Shown in pieces: positions 55,326-63,522 of a stretch of DNA of 64,000 nucleotides. Each line of letters starts with the position of its first letter. Positions within the stretch are counted from its first letter, which is position 1. The notes beneath the pieces were generated by a model, which made no database searches, was not told the origin of the DNA, and was given only the letters and a program-made list of their open reading frames with translations. This DNA comes from Phycisphaerales bacterium (lineage in GTDB: Bacteria; Planctomycetota; Phycisphaerae; Phycisphaerales; UBA1924). The translations under genes and the position numbers were made by a program. Where the stretch lies: assembly GCA_007693785.1 (NCBI GenBank), contig RECY01000023.1, positions 144,558 through 208,557 of the forward strand, given 5' to 3'.

Positions 55326-55362
55326 CACCCTCCTCTTCCTCACCTCCAATACTCCAATCCCC

Positions 55363-55911
55363 ATGCCCCTCAACCTCGCCCAATTCCGCTACGACGACGC
55401 CGACCGCACCAACGCGGCCCAATGGCTCGAAGCCGCCGCCCGCGACGACGTGCGCACACGCCTCCACCAGATCTACGCCGACGTCGCTGAACAAGTCACC
55501 ACCCGTGCCCCCGCCTGCTGGGCCAGCGGGCGCTGCTGCCACTTCGAAAAAACCGGGCACCGCCTCTACACCACCGGCCTCGAAGCCGCCGCGACCGTCC
55601 TCGACCGCGCGCACATCCCCGGCGCCCCACAGCTCACCCCCGAAGCCCTCGACCGTGCGCTGGCCGAGGGTGCCTGCCCCTTCCAGGTCGCCAACCGCTG
55701 CGCCGTCCACCCCGCCCGACCGCTCGGCTGCCGCGTCTACTTCTGCGACCGCACCGCCCAGGCCTGGCAGCACGAGCTCAGCGAGCACGCCCAGGCCGAG
55801 ATCCGCCAGCTCCACGACGAACACCACATCCCCTACCACTACGCCGAGTGGCGCTACCTCCTCGGCGCCCTACTCCCCCCTCCCCATCCCCTCTCCCCCC
55901 TGACTCCCTAA
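55363..55911 (+). CDS. Second cysteine-cluster protein (YkgJ-like)
   Basis: A 182-residue protein with cysteines arranged as CWASGRCCHFEKTGHRLY (about 51-68) and CPFQVANRCAVHPARPLGCR followed by VYFC (about 105-128), the general YkgJ pattern with longer spacings. The C-terminus ALLPPPHPLSPLTP is low complexity and runs up to a short tandem repeat. The assignment is weaker than for the gene at 54390. Start ATG 55363 follows directly on repeat sequence. Confidence 0.75.
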   Translation: MPLNLAQFRYDDADRTNAAQWLEAAARDDVRTRLHQIYADVAEQVTTRAPACWASGRCCHFEKTGHRLYTTGLEAAATVLDRAHIPGAPQLTPEALDRALAEGACPFQVANRCAVHPARPLGCRVYFCDRTAQAWQHELSEHAQAEIRQLHDEHHIPYHYAEWRYLLGALLPPPHPLSPLTP

Positions 55912-55953
55912 TGCCTAGTGCGTAGTGCGTAGTGCGTAGTGCGTAGTACCTTC
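55912..55953. repeat. Short tandem repeat TAGTGCG
   Basis: About four perfect tandem units of the 7-mer TAGTGCG (55916-55947), after a diverged TAATGCC unit. It separates the stops of two convergent genes. Confidence 0.85.
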
Positions 55954-56730
55954 CTACATCACCACCCCATCCAACCCCATCAACCCCAGCGGCTCCTTCG
56001 TAAAGAACGGCTCGCCCGCCGCCGTCCCGATGCGGCTCCCGAAATACCGACCCGACGCCTCCACCCACTCCACCACGCCCCGGTTCTTCTCCGGCAGCAC
56101 AAACTGCGTCCGGTACGCCTCGATCGACGCACGCTTCCGATCCAGATACCCCGTCACGTCCATCACAAAGCTCGGGTCCGCCACCCAGCGCAGATGCGTC
56201 GCGTAGTAATAAAACACCCACTTCGCATAACACGCCCCGCCGACGGGCAACGCCTCCGTCCCCCCGCCCGGCACACGCGCCGCCGGCGGCTCCGGCATCT
56301 CGATCTTCGTCAGCTTCGCATCGAACCGCGCGTCCTCCACCAGACGCGTCACCGCGCGGTGATCCGGGTGCGCATCCTCAAAGTACGGCACAAAAATCAC
56401 CTCCGCCTGCTGCGCCCGCAGCACGCCCGCGATCTTGTGGCGGCTCTCGATCGTGTGCTCCACAAACCGGTTCGGCAGATCGAGCTGCACCCGGCGCAGC
56501 CGCCCCGCAAACCCGAACCCCGCGCGCGCCTGCGCGCTCGGCGCCAGAATCTCCAGCGCCAACTGCGCTTCCTTCGCCCGCGTCGCCAGATCCCCCCGCG
56601 GCGTCGGCTCGCCATCCGTCACATCCACCAGCAGCACGTCATGACCCTGCTCGGCCAAACGAGCCACCGTCCCACCCATCCCCAACTCCTGATCATCCGG
56701 ATGCGGCCCAAACACACAAACCCGAGCCAT
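55954..56730 (-). CDS. PIG-L deacetylase, BshB1-like
   Basis: A 258-residue zinc deacetylase of the LmbE/PIG-L family. GPHPDDQELGMGG (about 8-20, zinc His/Asp/Asp) and the later AHPDHRAVTRLV (third metal His) are intact, with DGEPTPRGD in between as in BshB1, which deacetylates GlcNAc-malate to GlcN-malate in bacillithiol synthesis. Other LmbE members act on diverse GlcNAc conjugates, and no other bacillithiol gene is in the window, so the substrate is tentative. ATG 56730. Its 5' side abuts a repeat block. Confidence 0.88.
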   Translation of the reverse strand: MARVCVFGPHPDDQELGMGGTVARLAEQGHDVLLVDVTDGEPTPRGDLATRAKEAQLALEILAPSAQARAGFGFAGRLRRVQLDLPNRFVEHTIESRHKIAGVLRAQQAEVIFVPYFEDAHPDHRAVTRLVEDARFDAKLTKIEMPEPPAARVPGGGTEALPVGGACYAKWVFYYYATHLRWVADPSFVMDVTGYLDRKRASIEAYRTQFVLPEKNRGVVEWVEASGRYFGSRIGTAAGEPFFTKEPLGLMGLDGVVM

Positions 56731-56755
56731 GCACAAAACCCTCCTTCCGCTCCTA

Positions 56756-56796
56756 CCCCCTCTCCCCCCGGGAGAGGGCCGGGGTGAGGGCTCCCA
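56756..56796. repeat. Palindromic repeat, family C
   Basis: CCCCCTCTCCCCCCGGGAGA continues as GGGCCGGGGTGAGGGCTCCC. It is one of two family C copies in this gap. Confidence 0.75.
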
Positions 56797-56815
56797 CTTC
56801 TTCCCTCCCCCTCCG

Positions 56816-56850
56816 ATGCCACGGTTTGGATTCCGATCCAAACCGTGCGC
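56816..56850. repeat. Palindromic repeat, diverged family B
   Basis: ATGCCACGGTTTGGATTCCG continues as ATCCAAACCGTGCGC. The two arms carry compensating changes (GGTTTGGAT/ATCCAAACC) relative to 12103, so pairing is preserved. Confidence 0.75.
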
Positions 56851-56858
56851 CCTCCCCT

Positions 56859-56914
56859 TGCCCTCCCCCGCTCCCGGCGGGGGAGGTGCCGAGCGCAGCG
56901 AGGCGGAGGGGGCC
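56859..56914. repeat. Palindromic repeat, family D
   Basis: GCCCTCCCCCGCTCCCGGCG continues as GGGGAGGTGCCGAGCGCAGC and GAGGCGGAGGGGGCC. Confidence 0.75.
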
Positions 56915-56974
56915 GAGACGGAAATCGCCAAAGAGCAAAGGCCCAAAGCGCCAAATCCGAGTCGCCCGCTCCCA

Positions 56975-57016
56975 CCCCCTCTCCCCTTGGGAGAGGGCCG
57001 GGGTGAGGGCTCCCCC
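56975..57016. repeat. Palindromic repeat, family C, second copy in this gap
   Basis: CCCCCTCTCCCCTTGGGAGA continues as GGGCCGGGGTGAGGGCTCCC, about 220 bases from the first copy in the gap. Confidence 0.75.
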
Positions 57017-57039
57017 TCCTCCCCTCGCTCCCACCCCCT

Positions 57040-57075
57040 GTGCCACTGACCTTGTCCCCAAGGTCAGTGCGCCCC
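57040..57075. repeat. Single REP-like hairpin, family A
   Basis: GTGCCACTGACCTTGTCCCC continues as AAGGTCAGTGCGCC. It lies just downstream of the lipoprotein stop and has no partner half. Confidence 0.75.
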
Positions 57076-57080
57076 TCCCC

Positions 57081-57545
57081 CTACCGCTCCCGGCTCGTTC
57101 GTCGGCTCACCACCACCAGCCCCACCATCTCCTCCCCCCGCCCGTCCGCCCGGGCCACCTCCAGCTCCGCCACCACCACCCGCTCCGGCGCCTCGGTCGC
57201 GAAGAACCCACCCTCCCGGATCCGCTCCCCGTACCGGTCCCGGAAGTCCCGCAACGGCAGCCGCACCCGCTCCCCCACGCCCAACCCCTCGATCGGCTGG
57301 CTGTACCACCGGTTCAGCCACACCGTCGCCGGGCCGAAGTCCCGAGTCGTCGTGTTCGTGATCTCGACCGTCCGGTCATAAATCAACGCCTGCGCATCGA
57401 CCGACCCCACCCGAGCCGTCGCCTGCGGGAACGCCCGCGCATGGGTCATATCCCGGCTCGGCCCGCACCCCACCAGGCACGACAACCCGAAACCCAACCA
57501 CGCCGAGCCCAACCACCCCGAGTTCCGAAAAACGCTGTGCTTCAT
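57081..57545 (-). CDS. Small lipoprotein of unknown function
   Basis: A 154-residue lipoprotein: basic n-region, hydrophobic stretch and lipobox LVGC (residues 24-27). The rest is a single beta-rich domain (ALIYDRTVEITNTTTRDFGP, VWLNRWYSQPIEGLGVGERV, RLPLRDFRDRYGERIREGGF). I do not recognise a family. ATG 57545; only 18 bases separate it from the divergent dus gene, so they share a promoter region. Its 3' end runs up to family A and C repeats. Confidence 0.72.
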   Translation of the reverse strand: MKHSVFRNSGWLGSAWLGFGLSCLVGCGPSRDMTHARAFPQATARVGSVDAQALIYDRTVEITNTTTRDFGPATVWLNRWYSQPIEGLGVGERVRLPLRDFRDRYGERIREGGFFATEAPERVVVAELEVARADGRGEEMVGLVVVSRRTSRER

Positions 57546-57563
57546 CCGCGTATCGTCCCCCCC

Positions 57564-58940
57564 ATGTCCTGCCACGGCAACAACGCCACCGCCCCCAGCC
57601 CCGCGATCGCCCCCGCAGGCCCCCTATCCCCCTCGGCCCACGACCACGACCCCCGGCGCATCGCCGAAGCCATCCGCCGACAGCACGACGGGCACGCCAT
57701 CGACCCCCGCGTCCTCAAACTCATCCCACCATCCTCCCACCACCCCGGCTTCGACGCCCCCTTCTACCAGGCCGGCCTCGCCGGCTACTCCGACGCCGCC
57801 ATGCGCATCGTCGCCCGACGCCACGGCTGCCCGATCTGCGTCACCGAGGCGCTCCTCGACCGAACCCTCCTCGCCGGCGGTCGCGGCTTCGCCAAAGCCG
57901 ACCTCGGCCCGCTCCACGACAACGTCCCCGGCGGCGAGGAAGACGCCCCCCTCGTCGGGCAGATCATGGGCAGCGACCCCGCCGAGATGGCCGCCGCCGC
58001 ACTCAAAATGATCGAGCAAGGCGAACGCAAGCCCAGCGACTACCGCAAAATGGCGTACCAGGGATCCGAGATCAGCCATCCGGGATCGGCCGAGCCAAGC
58101 CCTTCGCCAAGTCCTTCACCCACGTCCTTCGCCGCGATTGACGTCAACCTCGCCTGCCCCGTCAAGAAGATCGCCAGCAAAGCACGCGGCGGGCACTGGC
58201 TCGCCGACCCCGCCGGCGCGGTCCGCATCCTGGAAGCCGTGCGCGAGGCCGTGTCACCGGCAATCCCGGTCACAGTGAAGATGCGCCGCGCCTTCGACGA
58301 CACACCCGAGATGGCCGAGAGCTTCGAGACGCTCCTCACCGCCGCCCACGACGTCGGGTGCGCCTGGGTGACCGTCCACGCCCGGACGGTCCAGCAGAAA
58401 TACATCGGCCCGAGCCGCTGGGACCTGCTCCGCGACATCCGCCAGCGCCACCCCAACCAGCTCATCTTCGGCTCCGGCGACGTCTGGACCGCCGCCGACG
58501 TCTTCCGCATGATCGCCTACACCGGCGTCACCGGCGTCAGCGTCGCGCGCGGGTGCATCGGCAACCCGTGGCTCTTCCGCCAGTGCCGCCAGATCCTCGC
58601 CGGTGACGCCCCCACCGCCCCGACCCTCGCCGAGCAGCGCGACGTGCTCGAGCAGCACTTCGCCCTCGCCCTCCGCGTCAACCAGACCCTCATCGGCGCC
58701 ACCGACGACGAGGCCCGCGCCCGGCGCGGCGAGCTCCACACCGGCAAAACCATGCGCAAGTTCGGCATCCGCTTCGCCGCCCACCACCCCGAGCCAGAGG
58801 CCGTCAAGCAACGCATGATCGCCGTGACCAACCTCGAAGACTGGCGACAAGTCCTCGAAGACTGCTATGTGCCGACGGAAGAAAGCTTCACCCTTCGCTC
58901 CCCCGCTCCTGGCGGGGGAGCTGTCGGCAACGCCGACTGA
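57564..58940 (+). CDS. tRNA-dihydrouridine synthase, C-terminus encoded by a palindromic repeat
   Basis: FMN enzyme reducing uridine to dihydrouridine in tRNA. 458 residues. TIM-barrel motifs: QAGLAGYSDAAMRIVARRHG (about 68-87), VGQIMGSDPAEMA, IDVNLACPVKKIASKARGG (about 192-210, active-site Cys), VTVKMRRAF, VHARTVQQKYIGPSRWDLLR, and GVSVARGCIGNPWLF. A 35-residue insertion with repeated SPSP lies between two barrel strands. The last 13 residues (SPAPGGGAVGNAD) and the stop are translated from a family D' repeat at 58898, so the original C-terminus has been replaced or extended. Which Dus class it belongs to is not resolved. Confidence 0.9.
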   Translation: MSCHGNNATAPSPAIAPAGPLSPSAHDHDPRRIAEAIRRQHDGHAIDPRVLKLIPPSSHHPGFDAPFYQAGLAGYSDAAMRIVARRHGCPICVTEALLDRTLLAGGRGFAKADLGPLHDNVPGGEEDAPLVGQIMGSDPAEMAAAALKMIEQGERKPSDYRKMAYQGSEISHPGSAEPSPSPSPSPTSFAAIDVNLACPVKKIASKARGGHWLADPAGAVRILEAVREAVSPAIPVTVKMRRAFDDTPEMAESFETLLTAAHDVGCAWVTVHARTVQQKYIGPSRWDLLRDIRQRHPNQLIFGSGDVWTAADVFRMIAYTGVTGVSVARGCIGNPWLFRQCRQILAGDAPTAPTLAEQRDVLEQHFALALRVNQTLIGATDDEARARRGELHTGKTMRKFGIRFAAHHPEPEAVKQRMIAVTNLEDWRQVLEDCYVPTEESFTLRSPAPGGGAVGNAD

Positions 58941-58947
58941 GGGGGCT
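58898..58947. repeat. Palindromic repeat D' overlapping the dus 3' end
   Basis: TCCCCCGCTCCTGGCGGGGG continues as AGCTGTCGGCAACGCCGACT and GAGGGGGC. The dus stop codon TGA (58938-58940) lies inside the GACTGAGGG tail. Confidence 0.8.
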
Positions 58948-58985
58948 CTCCCCCTTTCTCCCCCTCCCGTTGCCACGCATCCCCC

Positions 58986-59131
58986 TGTGCCACTGACCTT
59001 GTCTGCAAGGTCAGTGCTCCCCGGCTCCCCTCCCCCTACTCCCCCGCTGCAACATCCCAAAACCCACAACAAACCAGAAAAGAACAACAGCAAGACTCAG
59101 AAGCACGGACCTCTCCGAAGAGGTCAGGCAC
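58986..59131. repeat. REPIN-like doublet, family A
   Basis: Left hairpin CACTGACCTTG/CAAGGTCAGTG (loop TCTG); right hairpin GGACCTC/GAGGTCAG, degraded. The spacer keeps ACAACAAACCAGA. Followed by B and C in the usual order. Confidence 0.8.
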
Positions 59132-59141
59132 ACCTGATCCC

Positions 59142-59182
59142 TCCGGTGCCACGGCTTGGCTTCCGAGCCAAGCCGTGCTCCC
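59142..59182. repeat. Palindromic repeat, family B
   Basis: CCGGTGCCACGGCTTGGCTT continues as CCGAGCCAAGCCGTGCTCC. Here the arms CACGGCTTGGC/GCCAAGCCGTG pair perfectly, the best preserved copy in the window. Confidence 0.8.
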
Positions 59183-59188
59183 CATCCC

Positions 59189-59227
59189 TCTCCCTCTCCC
59201 CATAAGAGGGCCGGGGTGAGGGCTCCC
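59189..59227. repeat. Palindromic repeat, family C
   Basis: CTCTCCCTCTCCCCATAAGA continues as GGGCCGGGGTGAGGGCTCC. The hairpin is partly degraded but the invariant tail is intact. Confidence 0.7.
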
Positions 59228-59253
59228 CTCCTCCCTCCTCTCCTCTCCCCTGC

Positions 59254-59661
59254 TCACCACCCCCCGAACATCGCCGGCTGCACGTACCACTTCCCCCGCT
59301 CCCGCTGCACGCGGATCGGCATCCAGTCCACGTCCTTCTTCCCGTTGGTCGCCCGCACGAGCACCGTCGCCGAGTCCCCATCGCGGTGCGCATCGATCAC
59401 CTTGAAGCGACCCTTCTCGGTGCTGATCGTCTTCGCCTGCTCGGTCATCATCATCCGGTGCATGCTCTCGTCTTTCGCGAGGGCCGAGGGGACGATCAGC
59501 GCGACCGCCCGGTCCGCCTGGTTCGCGCTCAGCGCGTCCAGCCACGCCTTCGCCGCCGACTCCGGCGACCCGTGCTTCCCGCACCCCGCCAGCGTGATCG
59601 TCGCCACCAGCACCGCCCACACGCCCACACACACCCAACCCCGCCTTGTGCCGATCATCAT
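59254..59661 (-). CDS. Small lipoprotein (DUF4878-like)
   Basis: A 135-residue lipoprotein: signal ending in ATITLAGC (lipobox LAGC near residue 29), then SPESAAKAWLDALSANQADRA, a pattern shared with NTF2-like DUF4878 lipoproteins, and a beta strand region ending WMPIRVQRERGKWYVQPAMF. The start is one of two adjacent ATGs at 59661/59658. It lies downstream of the HD-phosphodiesterase gene on the same strand, with a 157-base gap. The family suggestion is tentative. Confidence 0.75.
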   Translation of the reverse strand: MMIGTRRGWVCVGVWAVLVATITLAGCGKHGSPESAAKAWLDALSANQADRAVALIVPSALAKDESMHRMMMTEQAKTISTEKGRFKVIDAHRDGDSATVLVRATNGKKDVDWMPIRVQRERGKWYVQPAMFGGW

Positions 59662-59818
59662 CGCCGAGCCTTTCCGCGCACGCCCCGCGCGCACCGGACG
59701 CCCGCCCCGGAGCCCCCTCGCCCCCGGCGCTCGCCCGCTCGGCTCTCCATGCGTCAACCCCACAACAACCCGCAGAACCCGCCCCGCCCCAACACCAACG
59801 CACCCAAAACCCGATCGC

Positions 59819-62215
59819 TCACCGAGCCCCGCTCGCCGCCGTTGTCTGCCCCGTCCGCGACTCGTCGCGCTTGTCCGTCGGATACGCGATCCGACCATGG
59901 TAGATCGCCGCCACCGTCTTGCTGATCGACTCGGCCGCGATGTGCAGCTCCCGCAGCGTCAGGTCGCAATCGTCGAACTGACCGTCCAGCAGACGCTTGT
60001 TCGCCAGCGTCCGCACCAGCTGATCGATCCGGCTCGGCGTCGGCTCGGCCAGCGTCCGCGTCGCGCTCTCCACCGCGTCCGCCAGCATCAGCATCGCGCA
60101 CTCTTTCGTCCGAGGGCGAGGCCCCGGGTACCGATACTCCACCTCCGCCGGCAGCTCCGGCTCCGCCGACGAACCCCGCCCACCCGACGAAGACTCCGAA
60201 ACGCTCTGCAACGCCCGAGTGTCCTCCAGCTCCTGCTCCGCCTTCTGACGCGCCCGCTGATAGAAATACTCCACCAGCGTCGTCCCGTGGTGCGCCTCGA
60301 TGAAGTGCAGCAACGGCCGAGGCAGCCCGTACTCCCGCGCAATCTCCGACCCGTCCTTCACGTGACCCACGATCACCAAGAGGCTCATCGCCGGGCTCAG
60401 CTTGTCGTGACGGTTCGGCCCCCCCGACTGGTTCTCCACGAAATACTCGGGCTTGTTCATCTTCCCGATGTCGTGATACAACGCGCCCACGTAGGTCAGC
60501 AACGGGTCCGCACCGATCGCGTCCGCCGCCGCCTCCGCGATCGACGCCACGTTCAGCGAGTGGTTGTACGTCCCCGGCGCCCGCTGCTGCAACCGGCGAA
60601 GCAGCGGCTGCTTCGGGTCGCGTAGCTCGATCAGCGTCATCCCCGTCGTGATGTCGAACGCCCGCTCCACCAGCGGCAGCACGAACAGCGTCACCGCGCC
60701 CACCAGCACCGCCCCGAGCGCCGCGAGCGCCGCGTCAAACAGCGTCTCCCGAAGGCTCTCCCCCGTCATCGGGCGCTCGATCAGCCCCGCCAGCAGCACC
60801 GCGATGCCGATCGCCAGACCCGTCCACAACGCCATCGCGACCAGCCCGCGACGGTCGCGGACCTCACCCAGGCGCCACGCCGCCACGCACACCCCCGCCA
60901 GGATCGCGCCCAGCATCCCGATCGGCAGGCGCAGCGCCAGGCCCACCAGCACCGCCAGCAGCGTCCCCATCGCCAACGCCACGCGCCGGTCGTACGCGAT
61001 CGCCAAAATCACGGCCGCGAACAGCACCGGCGTGCTCGACGTCTGCGCGAGCAGCTGCGGGTTCGTCGCGCTCGCGACCGCCGATAGCAGCAGGCACGAC
61101 CCCAGCAGCACACCCAGCCCCGCCATCCGCGACGGGTTCCGCTTCAGACGCGGCACAAACATCGACCCGTACACCGCCGCCGCCAACGCCACCGCCGCCA
61201 CCGCCAGCACCACCGCCAGACGCTGCAACGGGCGAGCCCAGCCCTCCGCATTCGCCGAGAACGCCGACAGCTCCGCCTTGTGCAGCTCGTACTGCGACGA
61301 ACTCAGACGCTGCCCGCGGCTGAAGATCGGCGTCCCCGCCGGCACCTCCCGAGCCACCGGCTCCACCGCCGAAGCCGCCTGGTTCTGAGCCGACGTCGTC
61401 CCCGCCGCGTCGTACCGGTACGTCGGACGCCCCCCGCTCAGCAAGCGGCTCGCCACCACCGACGCCGACGCCCCCTCGAACCCCGCCCGGCGCGCCAGGC
61501 TCAGCGACGCCTCCTCCAGCGAGTCCGGGTCCGAGATGTTCACCACCGCCGTCCGCGGCACGCTCAGACGCACGCTCCCCACACGCAGCTCGATCCGCGC
61601 GCTCGAGCCCTCCTGCAACGCACGCTGCCACGTCTGCGCGTCCAGCAGCGGACGCTCACGCAGCAGCTCGTGCAAACGACGCACCTTCTCCTGCCACGAC
61701 GCGATCGACGACGCCTCGCCCTTCAACGCCGACAGGCCATCCTCCGTCAGGCGGAACCGCTCGCGGATCTGCGGCTCAACCCCCTCCAACACCGAAACAC
61801 CCGCCAGCGCCGTCGGCAGGTTCTCCAGGCTCGAACGGATCGCCTCGATCGCCGACTCGTCGGCCACAAACACCCGCGGCGTCTGCTGACGCGCCAGGTC
61901 GCGACGCGCCGACGTCTCCGACTCGTCCGCCACCGTGAACGCCACACGCACGTCCCGCGTCTCGCTCATCACGCGGCCCACCGCCACCAGCGGCTGCTCG
62001 CGCGACCAGATCACCACCGCGCTCGACACCAGCACGAACACCACGCACGTCACCAGCGCCCAACCGAACGGCCCGCTCTGCAACGCCCGACGAACACGCT
62101 CGCGCAGATCCGGCTCGCGCACACGCATCGACGCGCGACGAGAACGACCGCTCCGCTTCGCCGAGCGACCACCGCCCCCGCGCGTGCCCACGCGTGTGCC
62201 CGTGCGATCACCCAC
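59819..62215 (-). CDS. 7TM-HD cyclic-di-AMP phosphodiesterase-like protein (PgpH/YqfF type)
   Basis: About 798 residues. A basic N-terminus and one membrane segment (ALVTCVVFVLVSSAVVIW) are followed by an extracytoplasmic 7TMR-HDED domain (about 70-330), seven transmembrane helices (about 345-565), and a cytoplasmic HD phosphohydrolase domain. That domain has the motifs APGTYNHSLNVASIAEAAAD, ALYHDIGKMNKP, VIVGHVKDG and FIEAHHGTTLVEYF. This matches Listeria PgpH/Bacillus YqfF, which hydrolyse c-di-AMP. GTG 62215 is preferred: GAGGAGG lies six bases upstream, inside phoH, and the reading frames overlap by eight bases, indicating translational coupling. Confidence 0.92.
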   Translation of the reverse strand: MGDRTGTRVGTRGGGGRSAKRSGRSRRASMRVREPDLRERVRRALQSGPFGWALVTCVVFVLVSSAVVIWSREQPLVAVGRVMSETRDVRVAFTVADESETSARRDLARQQTPRVFVADESAIEAIRSSLENLPTALAGVSVLEGVEPQIRERFRLTEDGLSALKGEASSIASWQEKVRRLHELLRERPLLDAQTWQRALQEGSSARIELRVGSVRLSVPRTAVVNISDPDSLEEASLSLARRAGFEGASASVVASRLLSGGRPTYRYDAAGTTSAQNQAASAVEPVAREVPAGTPIFSRGQRLSSSQYELHKAELSAFSANAEGWARPLQRLAVVLAVAAVALAAAVYGSMFVPRLKRNPSRMAGLGVLLGSCLLLSAVASATNPQLLAQTSSTPVLFAAVILAIAYDRRVALAMGTLLAVLVGLALRLPIGMLGAILAGVCVAAWRLGEVRDRRGLVAMALWTGLAIGIAVLLAGLIERPMTGESLRETLFDAALAALGAVLVGAVTLFVLPLVERAFDITTGMTLIELRDPKQPLLRRLQQRAPGTYNHSLNVASIAEAAADAIGADPLLTYVGALYHDIGKMNKPEYFVENQSGGPNRHDKLSPAMSLLVIVGHVKDGSEIAREYGLPRPLLHFIEAHHGTTLVEYFYQRARQKAEQELEDTRALQSVSESSSGGRGSSAEPELPAEVEYRYPGPRPRTKECAMLMLADAVESATRTLAEPTPSRIDQLVRTLANKRLLDGQFDDCDLTLRELHIAAESISKTVAAIYHGRIAYPTDKRDESRTGQTTAASGAR

Positions 62216-63308
62216 CGGCCGCCTCCTCGTCACGCCCCACGACGCCGCCCGGCCCGAGCGCCTCACGCAGCAGACGCTCCCCCTCCCGCTCGCCACCGTC
62301 GTTCCCGTACGCCTCGATCACACGCTGCACCAGCGGGTGACGCACCACGTCCGCGCGGTCCAGGTGCACAAACGCCACCCCCGGCGTCCGGCGCAGCCGC
62401 CGCGCCGCGTCCACCAGACCGCTCTGCGTCGGGTCCGGCAGGTCGATCTGCGTCGTGTCGCCCGTCACGATCATCTTGCTCCCGTGACCCATCCGGGTCA
62501 GGAACATCTGCATCTGCCCCCGCGTCGAGTTCTGCGCCTCGTCCAGAATAATCACCGCGTTGTTCAGCGTCCGCCCGCGCATGAACGCCAGCGGCACCAC
62601 CTCCACGATGTCGTTCTCCATAAAACGACGGATCGTCGAGAAATCCATCATGTCGTGCAACGCATCAAACAGCGGGCGCAGGTACGGGTTCACCTTCGCC
62701 TCGATCCCCCCCGGCAGAAACCCAAGCTTCTCCCCCGCCTCCACCGCCGGACGGACCAGGATGATCTTCAAAATCCGCTCGGTCTTCAGCAGATGCACCG
62801 CCGCCGCGACCGCGAGGTACGTCTTGCCCGTCCCCGCCGGGCCGACGCCGAACACCAGGTCGTGGTCCCGGATCGCCTCCAGGTAATACTGCTGGTTCTC
62901 CGTCTTCGGTTTCACCGGGCGACCGGCCGCGTACACGTCCAGCCGCCCGTCCCAATCCCGACGCACCGGGCGCGGGCCGTCCTCCCGAAGCAGCACCTGC
63001 GCCGGGCGAAGCTCCCCCCCCGCCGGCCCGCGCGACGAGCGATCCCCCTCCTCCGCGATCAGGTCCAGCACCTGCTGCCGCGACCGTTCCCGAGGCCCAC
63101 GCCCCGGGCCCATCGGCTCCGCCAGACGCTCCAGCACCGCGCGAGCCGCCGCCAGCGAACGCGCGTCTTCCGAGCTCAGCTTGATGGTCGCGTCGCGCGC
63201 GGCGATCATCACCCCGAGCGTCTCGCGCAGCATCTTCAGGTTGCGCTCGCCCGGGCCCACCACGAGCACGCGCTCCGGACCGGAAGGGACTCGAACCGTG
63301 ACTTCCAC
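62208..63308 (-). CDS. PhoH family P-loop ATPase
   Basis: A PhoH-type protein of about 366 residues, ATPase and putative RNase/helicase-like. An N-terminal KH-like region (VTVRVPSGPERVLVVGPGER) is followed by a basic Gly/Pro linker and the ATPase core: GVGPAGTGKTYLAVA (Walker A, near residue 155), VRPAVEAGEKLGFLPG, AFMRGRTLNNAVIILDEAQN (Walker B), MFLTRMGHGSKMIVTGD and SGLVDAARRLRR. The start is uncertain: GTG 63308 is chosen for a GGAG about 11 bases upstream; an in-frame TTG at 63344 or 63377 is possible. It lies immediately upstream of the 7TM-HD gene, the order seen in phoH-pgpH-ybeY operons, but no ybeY follows. Confidence 0.9.
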   Translation of the reverse strand: MEVTVRVPSGPERVLVVGPGERNLKMLRETLGVMIAARDATIKLSSEDARSLAAARAVLERLAEPMGPGRGPRERSRQQVLDLIAEEGDRSSRGPAGGELRPAQVLLREDGPRPVRRDWDGRLDVYAAGRPVKPKTENQQYYLEAIRDHDLVFGVGPAGTGKTYLAVAAAVHLLKTERILKIILVRPAVEAGEKLGFLPGGIEAKVNPYLRPLFDALHDMMDFSTIRRFMENDIVEVVPLAFMRGRTLNNAVIILDEAQNSTRGQMQMFLTRMGHGSKMIVTGDTTQIDLPDPTQSGLVDAARRLRRTPGVAFVHLDRADVVRHPLVQRVIEAYGNDGGEREGERLLREALGPGGVVGRDEEAAGG

Positions 63309-63522
63309 GCCAGCGCTGCTCCGTTCATCCGCGGGACTGATCAACCCAACACCCGCGACACCCCCGACACTCCGCAATCACTCGCCCAGGCCCGACCCGG
63401 CCGAACCCAATGCTACCGCCCTCACCACACCCATTTCGGCTCATTCCAGCGTTCACCCCAGCCCCACCAACACACGCCAAATCACCCCTCCCTCACCCTA
63501 TTCCAGGCCCGCCCCAGCCGCC

